A DNA stretch of 64,000 nt, taken from Methylosinus sp. C49. Its GTDB lineage: Bacteria > Pseudomonadota > Alphaproteobacteria > Rhizobiales > Beijerinckiaceae. The stretch lies in the NCBI RefSeq assembly GCF_009936375.1, contig NZ_AP022332.1:2946501-3010500 (forward strand), read 5' to 3'. This document shows positions 58,156-64,000 of the stretch, one piece after another. A program made the position numbers and the translations under genes. Position 1 is the first letter of the stretch. Each line of letters opens with the position of its first letter. The notes below the pieces were generated by a model that was given only the letters and a program-made list of their open reading frames with translations, did not search any database and had not been told where the DNA came from.

Positions 58156-58615
58156 TTACGCGGTGGCGGCGAGGAGCTTCGGCGCGCGCTTGCCTTGCTG
58201 CTTGTCCTGCGTCTCCGCTGCCTTGAACCGGAACATCGAACCGTCGCGCCACATCGCATGCATGATGACCGAAAGCGTCCGCGCGACCGCCACGCAAGCG
58301 CGCTTGTGGCCGCGCTTCTTGGCGATCTTCAGGCTCCAGGCCTTGAGGCTGCTGAAGCCCTTGAAGCGCGTTAACATGATATTCGCCGCTTCATAGAGCG
58401 GGTGTCGGACTCGCCGTCGCCGCCCTTGGAGATGTCGCCGGAAACGTCGATCGACGTTCCCGACTGCCACTGTCGCGCCGTTGGCCCGAGATAGCGCCAA
58501 CGGTCTTCGAGCGGCGTAACCGGCGCGGGTCGTCGACCGAAGTCTTGAACGCCAGAGCGCTGATCGGCCCCTGGTATCCCCATGAAGCGCCGGCAATCCA
58601 CTCGCGCACCACGCG
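58156..58615 (-). pseudogene. IS110-family transposase remnant
   Basis: Pieces of an IS110/IS1111 transposase C-terminal half occur in order but in different frames: CRRFMGIPG, then GPISALAFKTSVDDPRRLRR with SKTVGA, then RYLGPTARQWQSG and DISKGGDG, then YEAANIMLTRFKGFSSLKAW followed by AKKRGHKRACVAVARTLSVI. At least two, probably three, frameshifts are needed and the N-terminal DEDD domain is missing. It is a dead fragment. The IS66 element is inserted directly at its broken end. Confidence 0.8.
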
Positions 58616-58623
58616 CGTTGTGA
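58616..58623. repeat. Left target-site duplication of the IS66 element
   Basis: CGTTGTGA directly precedes the left inverted repeat and is identical to 63570-63577. Eight base pairs is the duplication length made by IS66-family elements. Confidence 0.92.
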
Positions 58624-58649
58624 GTAAGCGGTACATGCGTCCCACCTCG
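58624..58649 (+). repeat. Left terminal inverted repeat of the IS66 element
   Basis: It begins GTAAGCGGT, as typical of IS66-family ends, and matches the reverse complement of 63544-63569 at 19 of 26 positions (perfect for the first nine). Confidence 0.88.
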
Positions 58650-58709
58650 AAAAACTTCGAGCGGCGCGCGATCCTCCTCGAGTGATTTGGTCATGAGGAG
58701 GGTTGGGCG

Positions 58710-59117
58710 ATGGATCATTCCATGCTTGATGCCATGCATGAAGGCAGGACTTATCAACGGGTGGAGCTGATCACCGGCGGCCGGCGCCGGCGCAGTTGGA
58801 CGTCCGAGGATAAAGCCAGGATCGTCGCGGAAAGCGCGGAGCCGAACGCCAACATTTCGGACGTCGCTCGACGCAATGGCGTAAGCCGTGGGCTGTTGAC
58901 CGTCTGGCGTCGGCAGGCCTGGGAGGCGCGAAGCACACCCGAGCATGAAGCGCTGTTCGCTGCGGTGCGCGTGAGATGCGTCGAGGAGCGCGACGCGGTC
59001 TCTGTCGCGCCCTGCACGATCGAGGTCTCGATCGCCGATGCGATGGTCCGTGTGCCGATGGGCGCGGACAGCGCGACGGTCGATGCGGTGATTTCGGCGC
59101 TGCGTCGTTCGCGATGA
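58710..59117 (+). CDS. tnpA: IS66 TnpA-type accessory protein
   Basis: The 135-residue protein has an N-terminal helix-turn-helix of the IS66 OrfA/IS3 type: RRRSWTSEDKARIVAESAEP, NANISDVARRNGVSRGLLTV, WRRQAWEARS. It is needed together with TnpB and TnpC for IS66 transposition. The stop overlaps the tnpB start (ATGA), the standard coupled arrangement. Confidence 0.92.
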   Translation: MDHSMLDAMHEGRTYQRVELITGGRRRRSWTSEDKARIVAESAEPNANISDVARRNGVSRGLLTVWRRQAWEARSTPEHEALFAAVRVRCVEERDAVSVAPCTIEVSIADAMVRVPMGADSATVDAVISALRRSR

Positions 59118-61054
59118 TCTCCATCGGCGCGCAGCGACGCGTGTTCGTATCGACGCGACCGGTCGATTTCCGCAAAGGTGTGCATGGACTCGTCGCTCTG
59201 GTGGCGGAAGATTTGAAATGCAATCCTTACAATGGCGACGTCTATGTGTTCCGCGCCAAGCGCAAAGACCGCTTGAAGTTTTTGCTATTCGACGGCTCGG
59301 GAACAGTTCTGGCGACGAAATGGCTGGAGGACAGCGGCTTCGCCTGGCCGCCAGCGCAAGACGGTGCGGTATCTCTGACGCAGACGCAGTTCGCGATGCA
59401 TCACGCTGAAGACGGTGAAGAGGCCGAACAAAACTGCGTGATATTGCTGTATTCGCTGGAGCGTCAGCGAGCGCGGTGGTACATTCATGTCATGGCGCTT
59501 CGCTCCACGCCCCTTCCATCGGACCCGGCTCTGCTGACGGAGCTGGCGCTCGCGCTCGAAGCGGAAAACGAGACGCTGAAGACGACGATCGTGACGCTGA
59601 AAGCCCTGATTTTCGGCGCGCGCTCCGAGCGCTTGTCCAGGCTGGGCGCCGAACAGCTCGCGCTCGACCTTTCGGATAATCGAGACGAAGAGACGCGGAA
59701 GACGGCGGCGACGAACGACGACATTCCGGCGTCCGAGGAAGCCGCGAAGAAGCCGTGCAAAAAGGCCGGGCGCAATATCGGGAAGCTGCCCGAGCACCTT
59801 CCCCGCTGCGAGCGCGTCATAGAACCGACGACAACGCGGTGTCCCTGCTGCAAAGGACGGATGCATCGCATCGGCGAGGATGTGAGCGAAGTGCTCGACC
59901 GTGTGCCGGCCGTGCTGCGCGTCTTGCGCACGATCCGTCCCAAATATGCATGCCGGGCTTGCGAAAGCGCGGTCGTGCAGGCGCCGGCGCCGGCGCAGTT
60001 GATCGAAGGCGGCATGGTCTCGACGACGCTCGTCGCTCATATCGCTGTCGCCAAATATGGCTGGCTCTCGACCCTCTATCGTCAGACCGCCATCCTCGCC
60101 GGCCTGGGCGTCGTCCTCGATCGGCAGACGCTGGCGCGCTGGATGAAGCAGACGGCCTGGATGCTGAAGGGGCTCTACGATCTGCAATTGGAGGTGATGC
60201 ATCGCTATCCGCGGCTCTTCTGCGACGAGACGCCGATGCCTGTGCTCGCGTCCGGACATGTGAAGCTCCGACAGTTCTGGGCGCATGCGACCGATGACCG
60301 CCCCTGGGCGGGACCGGCTCCGCCGGCCGTCGCCTATGTGTTCGCGGATGGCCGCAGCAAGAAGGAGATCGCGTCGCAGCTTTCCGGCTTCACCGGAATC
60401 TTGCAGGTCGACGGCTACGCCGCCTACAAGGCGCTGGTCAAGGACGAGGGCGCCGAAAGCCGCGTCACACTCGCTTTCTGCCTCGCGCATGCGCGCCGCA
60501 AGTTCGTCGCGGTGTTCAAAACGACCAACTCGCCATTCGCCAAAGAGGTCATCGAGACGATCGCGCTGGTCTATGCGATCGAGAAGCGCATTCGCGGCAA
60601 AAGCGCCGACGAGCGGCGCGCGGTTCGGCAGGCCGAGACAAAGCCGATCATGGAGGCGCTCCACGCCCGCTTGATCGCCGTGCGCGACGGGCTGTCGCAA
60701 ATCTCGCCGCTGATCAAGGCGATAAACTATACGCTCGCGCATTGGAGCGGATTGACGCGCTTTCATGACGATGGCCGCATCGAGCCGGACACCAATATCG
60801 TGGAGCGCCCCATTCGATCGATCGCGATCGGCAAGCGCAACTCGCTTTTCGCCGGCGACAATGGCGGCGCCGAAACATGGGCGATCCTATCGACGCTGAT
60901 TCAGACGGCGCGGCTCAATGGCGTCGATCCAGAGACATGGCTCGCGGATGTGCTGGAGCGCATGGTCTCCGGCGCGACCACCAACAATCGGCTCGCCGAG
61001 CTTCTCGTGTGGAACTGGAAAGCTGCGCGTGACCAGGCCGAAGCGGCGGCATGA
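59114..61054 (+). CDS. Fused IS66 TnpB-TnpC transposase
   Basis: One open frame of 646 residues covers two usually separate genes. Residues 1 to about 97 are TnpB (RRVFVSTRPVDFRKGVHGLV, YVFRAKRKDRLKFLLFDGSG, GFAWPPAQDGAVSLTQTQFA). Then about 30 atypical residues lead to TnpC, whose normal start would be the ATG at 59492 (520 residues). TnpC has the zinc motif RCPCCKGRMHRIGED with CRAC, catalytic Asp in FCDETPMPVLASG and VDGYAAYKAL, and Glu in NIVERPIRSIAIGKRNSLFA. In another frame KTVKRPNKTA ends at a TGA at 59439, a likely original TnpB end, so the fusion probably arose by a small indel. Confidence 0.88.
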   Translation: MISIGAQRRVFVSTRPVDFRKGVHGLVALVAEDLKCNPYNGDVYVFRAKRKDRLKFLLFDGSGTVLATKWLEDSGFAWPPAQDGAVSLTQTQFAMHHAEDGEEAEQNCVILLYSLERQRARWYIHVMALRSTPLPSDPALLTELALALEAENETLKTTIVTLKALIFGARSERLSRLGAEQLALDLSDNRDEETRKTAATNDDIPASEEAAKKPCKKAGRNIGKLPEHLPRCERVIEPTTTRCPCCKGRMHRIGEDVSEVLDRVPAVLRVLRTIRPKYACRACESAVVQAPAPAQLIEGGMVSTTLVAHIAVAKYGWLSTLYRQTAILAGLGVVLDRQTLARWMKQTAWMLKGLYDLQLEVMHRYPRLFCDETPMPVLASGHVKLRQFWAHATDDRPWAGPAPPAVAYVFADGRSKKEIASQLSGFTGILQVDGYAAYKALVKDEGAESRVTLAFCLAHARRKFVAVFKTTNSPFAKEVIETIALVYAIEKRIRGKSADERRAVRQAETKPIMEALHARLIAVRDGLSQISPLIKAINYTLAHWSGLTRFHDDGRIEPDTNIVERPIRSIAIGKRNSLFAGDNGGAETWAILSTLIQTARLNGVDPETWLADVLERMVSGATTNNRLAELLVWNWKAARDQAEAAA

Positions 61055-61061
61055 TCCGCCA

Positions 61062-61217
61062 TCAACGCAACAGGCTCGGCTCGCTCGCCGTCTCCGCGTC
61101 TCTCGTATCGGAGCAGATCGACTCTTTGATCAGCCGCTCCGTCGTCTGCTCGAAATAGATCCAAAGGTCCGTGTGCAGATCGGAAAATTGCCGCCACTTC
61201 GGCGTCCGTCGCTTTGC
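61062..61217 (-). pseudogene. C-terminal part of the split IS66 passenger gene
   Basis: On the minus strand this reads TPKWRQFSDLHTDLWIYFEQ then TTERLIKESICSDTRDAETA and a stop at 61062, eight bases from the end of tnpC. It fits the C-terminus expected for the protein whose N-terminal part is at 63208-63466, from which it is separated by about 2 kb. The pairing rests on my memory of this uncharacterised family and on both pieces having the same strand and order. Confidence 0.65.
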
Positions 61218-61219
61218 AC

Positions 61220-61531
61220 CTAGAGTGAAGCAGAGCCCAATAAGATGTATTCTGAACCCGGGTCGCGCAGATAAAGACTATGGTCGCCGCCATAGAGCGT
61301 CGTGCGCCGGCTCCAGGCCCCGCATCCCACGATGGCGCCGGCCTGCTCGGCGACGAGAGAAGTCCCGTCCCCGACGAGCTTCGTGTCCAGGCCCATGATT
61401 GCACGGCTCGCCGCTATCTGCTCGGGCGACAGGAATCCCACCTGCAAGGCGTCAATGGCAAGCGCCATGAGCGCGCCCAGGGCGGGAAGATCCTCGGAAG
61501 TCGCCCGGCGAGTCGAAAAGCGAACCGTCAT
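61220..61531 (-). pseudogene. GNAT acetyltransferase, truncated
   Basis: About 103 residues are left from the ATG at 61531 (ATGA overlap with the methyltransferase stop). The N-terminal GNAT half is clear: FSTRRATSEDLPALGALMAL, GFLSPEQIAASRAIMGLDTK and IVGCGAWSRRTTLYGGDHS. The acetyl-CoA-binding R/Q-X-X-G-X-G/A motif, expected after this point, is missing; the frame runs instead into SEYILLGSASL and stops near the edge of the inserted segment. The protein is probably inactive. Confidence 0.75.
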
Positions 61532-62301
61532 CGGGCGCCGTCCAAACGCTCCCAAGCCACGATCGACACTGGGAAATAGAACTGGACACCGGCGTGTGTG
61601 CGTCGAGCTCCGACACCGATGCGATCCTGCCCCGAAGCAATGTCGGCGTCGAACATTGCCGCCAGCACGGTCATGTCAGCTGTATCCGCGAGCGTGGAGA
61701 GCTCCGCTTCCAGCCGATAGCCGTCGACGACCAGCTCGCGCAGTCCTGCCTCCCGGCCGAGCTCGCGGAGCTGCTCCAGGGTGAGCGCGTTCGTATGGGA
61801 CGGATCGCGCAGTTGCTCCATGGCGTCGTAGGCCGCTTGGGTCTCCGGCGAAGGTGTCGCGTCGATGACGACAATGCGGCCACCTGAACGGCAAACGCGG
61901 GCCATCTCCGCGAGCGTGACGGCAGGATCGGGCATATGGTGGAAACTGTAGCGCGTCGTCACCCGATCGAAGCCGCCGCTCTCGAAAGGTAGCGCGGTCG
62001 CGTCACCGATTCGCCAGGCCACGTTCTCCAGCCCGGCTGCGGCCTGCCGCGCTCGCGCCTGCTCAATCATGGCGGGCGTGATGTCGATGCCAGTCACGGC
62101 GCGCGCATGTGGCGCCTGTGCGCAGGCGAGGATGCCAGGACCGCAGGCCACGTCGAGCACATCCGCGTCCGGCGTCAGAGCGCAGGCTCGGAGCGTGCGC
62201 GACATCGCGTCCGCTTCCGAATGAATGGACAGTTCGGAGAAGGGCTTGGCCCAACGGGTGAACTGGTTGACGATGCGCTGATTGTGCGTGGCGACGGTCA
62301 A
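61528..62301 (-). CDS. SAM-dependent methyltransferase (class I)
   Basis: The protein has 257 residues from a TTG at 62301 with GAGGAGG 6-12 nt upstream. The Rossmann-fold motifs are LDVACGPGILACAQAPHARA (motif I), VTGIDITPAMIEQARARQAA, WRIGDATALPFESGGFDRVT and RYSFHHMPDPAVTLAEMARV, as in the UbiE/Methyltransf_11 group. The substrate is unknown. It is divergent from the AraC gene, which may have controlled it, and overlaps the truncated acetyltransferase downstream. Confidence 0.9.
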   Translation of the reverse strand: MTVATHNQRIVNQFTRWAKPFSELSIHSEADAMSRTLRACALTPDADVLDVACGPGILACAQAPHARAVTGIDITPAMIEQARARQAAAGLENVAWRIGDATALPFESGGFDRVTTRYSFHHMPDPAVTLAEMARVCRSGGRIVVIDATPSPETQAAYDAMEQLRDPSHTNALTLEQLRELGREAGLRELVVDGYRLEAELSTLADTADMTVLAAMFDADIASGQDRIGVGARRTHAGVQFYFPVSIVAWERLDGAR

Positions 62302-62387
62302 ATCACCCTCCTCGATCGAACAGGACCATAGACATTACCACCCCGGCCGACTAACGCTCTACGGCCATAGTTGAGCGGATAGCGGCC

Positions 62388-63201
62388 ATGCGGGCATTGG
62401 ACGACGCCGAAACCCAAAACGCCATACGCGCCCACGGCCTCGATCGGCCGACCGGCATCGGCTTCGCGTTCCTGGGCGCCGCCTGCAACGTCCTCTACGA
62501 TTGGCACGCGCACGACTACCATCAACTGATGTATGCCGCGGGCGGGGCCGCCCAGATCGAGACGGATCGCGGTCGCCATATTCTTCCGCAAGGCCGGGCC
62601 GTCTGGATACCGGCGGGAACGCGACATCGCTCCCTGATCACGGATGGTGGCGGCGCCTCATTGTATTTTTCACCAGAAGCCGTCGAGGATCGCTCGCGGC
62701 ATGTGCGGATCGTGGTCGCGAGTCCATTGATGCGGGAGATGATCCTGTTCGCGACCCGCTGGCCGCTCGGCGCCAGCGAGACAGATCCACTCGCCGACAA
62801 CTTCCTCCGCGCCTTGGCGCTCCTGTGCGGCGAGTGGCTGCTATGCGAGCTTCCGCTGTTCCTGCCGAGCGCGGCGCACCCATCCATCCACCGCGCCATG
62901 GATTATGCCTTGGCCGATCTTGCCGCCGCGACATTGACCGAAGCCCTACGCCACGCCGCTCTGTCCGAACGCACGTTCCGCCGCCTGTTCGCGCGCGAGA
63001 CGGGACTGACGTGGCAGAACTGGCTCGGCCAAGCGCGCATTCAGATGGCGATGGGACTGTTGGATGCAGGGTCGAAGAATAACCGACGTCGCGGCCGATG
63101 TCGGCTATGCGTCCCTCAGCGCCTTCGCAAAGGCGTTTGCGCAGATCGCCGGCGAAGGGCCGGCTCAATTCCGGCAGCGTCACGGCCCAGGGACGAGTTG
63201 A
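62388..63201 (+). pseudogene. AraC family regulator with a one-base frameshift
   Basis: The first about 230 residues contain the cupin-like sensor domain (DWHAHDYHQLMYAAGGAAQI, LPQGRAVWIPAGTRHRSLIT) and the first HTH (LTEALRHAALSERTFRRLFA). After MGLLDAGS the frame is lost. In the next frame the expected second HTH follows exactly: RITDVAADVGYASLSAFAKA, FAQIAGEGPAQFRQRHGPGT and a stop at 63199-63201. Removing one A at 63075-63076 restores one frame of about 270 residues. As it stands the protein would lack its second DNA-binding helix pair. Confidence 0.85.
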
Positions 63202-63207
63202 CAACTC

Positions 63208-63466
63208 CGCCCGGGCGTTGCCGCGAATAGCGGAAAGGGTGCACGCCGTAGCGTCGGCACAGAGCGACAAACAAACGCACCGACCATTCGTCTGGAAGGC
63301 TGAACTTCATCTCGACCGGTGGATCGCTGCGCGCCGCCTCATCGAGCTTCTCCCTCAGCCGATCGGCCGCCGCGCTGGCCGCCTCGCGCTCTCCGGCGCT
63401 CGTCGCGCCGAAATGCAGCGCCTCCACCTTCCACAACCGCTCTCGAAGCTGGTCCTCGATCGTCAT
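63208..63466 (-). pseudogene. N-terminal part of the split IS66 passenger gene
   Basis: About 84 residues of an uncharacterised hydrophilic protein remain: MTIEDQLRERLWKVEALHFG, GEREAASAAADRLREKLDEA and WSVRLFVALCRRYGVHPFRY. After YSRQR the frame runs on to 63116 through DNA antisense to the AraC gene, which is not part of the original protein. The gene lies between tnpC and the right IS66 end, so it is a passenger. Function is unknown. Confidence 0.7.
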
Positions 63467-63543
63467 CGGCGTCGCTCCTCAAAAGCACGACGCCATCGCT
63501 CCGATCAGAGGTCAACTGCCCAGCCCCGCCATCGACAGCCGAT

Positions 63544-63569
63544 CGGTGTGGCACGGCCGCACCGCTTAC
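63544..63569 (-). repeat. Right terminal inverted repeat of the IS66 element
   Basis: On the minus strand it begins GTAAGCGGTGCGGCCGTGCC and pairs with 58624-58649 at 19 of 26 positions. Confidence 0.88.
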
Positions 63570-63577
63570 CGTTGTGA
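63570..63577. repeat. Right target-site duplication of the IS66 element
   Basis: CGTTGTGA directly follows the right inverted repeat and is identical to 58616-58623. Confidence 0.92.
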
Positions 63578-63845
63578 ACGACACCGACCTAAGCGCGAAA
63601 ATCACCCGACGACACGTGGAAGAGTAAGCGATCGGATGACGGGCGGAATGCGCAACGCTGGTCATCTGGTGGGCATCCGACGCGCAGATCGGATGCATTT
63701 CGGATCTCCGTCAAGGGGCCGCCGAATTGCAAAAAGCGCACGTTCGCCAGGCTTTCGTCCTATGGAGCTCGCACTCGACGAAGAGCTGTAGCCGGGTCTT
63801 TTATTGCCCTCGCGATGCCAATTGACGCAAATTCCAGCGCTCTCA
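63578..63845. other. Region right of the IS66 element without a clear gene
   Basis: No recognisable protein, RNA or repeat was found. A continuation of the IS110 transposase interrupted on the left would be expected on the minus strand here, but I could not recognise one in any frame, so the IS110 copy was probably already truncated. Confidence 0.35.
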
Positions 63846-64000
63846 TGTCGATCTACGGCACGAGATTGCCGAGGCGAAAGTATTTCGCCGCCCCTCTTGT
63901 CCTCACCGAGGACAAAGTGAGCGCGTCACACGCTATGCCGACACGCACGTCGGCTACGGCGGCTTTCGTGCGGATAGAATATGCTCGCACTGAGCATATT
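63846..64000 (+). CDS. Possible gene start running off the window
   Basis: From the ATG at 63846 a frame stays open to the window end (51 codons), beginning MSIYGTRLPRRKYFAAPLVL. There is no clear ribosome-binding site and no family match, so it may be chance. Confidence 0.2.
63978..64000. repeat. Inverted repeat at the window end
   Basis: AATATGCTC (63978-63986) and GAGCATATT (63992-64000) are exact complements with a 5-nt spacer, and may extend beyond the window. It could be an operator or hairpin; nothing more can be said. Confidence 0.5.

Larger units (their letters stand above)
61218..63207. mobile_element. Roughly 2-kb segment inserted into the passenger gene
   Basis: The segment lies between the two halves of the passenger gene, so it arrived after the IS66 element was assembled. 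It contains, in order, a truncated acetyltransferase, an intact methyltransferase and an AraC-type regulator with a frameshift. I found no transposase, terminal repeats or target duplication at its edges, which are placed only to within about 20 bp. A short palindrome GAGTTG-A-CAACTC (63195-63207) lies at the right edge. Confidence 0.6.
58624..63569 (+). mobile_element. IS66-family element, 4946 bp, with passenger gene and nested insert
   Basis: The left end begins GTAAGCGGTACATGCGTCCC; the complement of the right end begins GTAAGCGGTGCGGCCGTGCC. Over 26 positions 19 match. Both ends are flanked by the 8-bp repeat CGTTGTGA. Inside are tnpA, a tnpB-tnpC fusion and a minus-strand passenger gene, which is split by a roughly 2-kb segment (61218-63207) with a truncated acetyltransferase, a methyltransferase and a frameshifted AraC gene. 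Without that insert the element would be about 2.96 kb, near the upper range of the family. Confidence 0.92.

Noticed and set aside
63339-63791. Short frames on both strands at the right IS66 end
   Set aside because: They cross the inverted repeat and target duplication and have no recognisable domain.

Overview
The window is high-GC DNA from an alphaproteobacterium, most likely of the order Hyphomicrobiales. The evidence is the 14-gene nuo operon followed by birA, rnj, mce and a DUF1467 gene, the DUF2948-hisD-UPF0262-phosphatase cluster, an ATP12-type F1 assembly factor, and a CtrA-type TTAA-N7-TTAA site. A Methylocystis/Methylosinus-like host is possible, but no gene here proves it. About 51.5 kb is chromosomal backbone; the last 12.4 kb is a mobile, partly decayed region.

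Left part (1-19 kb): the end of glmM, an outer-membrane beta-barrel gene behind a candidate CtrA site, and xseA. A small AT-richer accessory patch (3.4-5.4 kb) holds an orphan Imm11-like protein, a nested palindromic repeat and small membrane ORFs. Then come the hisD cluster, a MAPEG protein, an HxlR regulator overlapping an amidase, an aquaporin, a secreted cyclase-family hydrolase, a heme oxygenase-bacteriophytochrome pair, SRPBCC and Rieske proteins, and an unusual FolD.

Middle (19-31 kb): a sulfide/persulfide module (TauE/SafE permease, DUF442-SQR fusion, DUF2892 protein, two half-size YeeE/YedE transporters, persulfide dioxygenase) faces a peroxiredoxin-ArsR pair across a 17-bp palindrome. 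A ParDE-type toxin-antitoxin pair, a YgiQ radical-SAM protein, ssb, a large unknown protein and tRNA-Lys(TTT) follow.

Complex I block (30-48 kb, minus strand): nuoABCDEFGHIJKLMN in canonical order, then birA, rnj, mce and a DUF1467 gene. NuoL carries a histidine-rich insertion. Upstream lie the ATP12 chaperone, an RluA-type pseudouridine synthase, crcB and a PilZ-like protein.

Right part (51.5-64 kb): a serine recombinase whose 3' end lies inside tRNA-Arg(CCG) marks the edge of an integrated element. Its cargo includes a MazEF-like pair with a perfect 20-bp palindromic operator and a MOB relaxase broken by a one-base frameshift. A degraded IS110 transposase follows, next to an IS66-family element that I can delimit exactly: 58624-63569, with imperfect terminal inverted repeats and an identical 8-bp target duplication, CGTTGTGA. 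The IS66 element appears to carry a passenger gene, which is itself split by a roughly 2-kb segment encoding a truncated acetyltransferase, an intact methyltransferase and a frameshifted AraC regulator.

I did not find a clearly new defence or catalytic system. The most notable items are the nested IS66 structure, the sulfur-response locus with its atypical ArsR regulator, the FolD variant and the unknown 344-residue protein.
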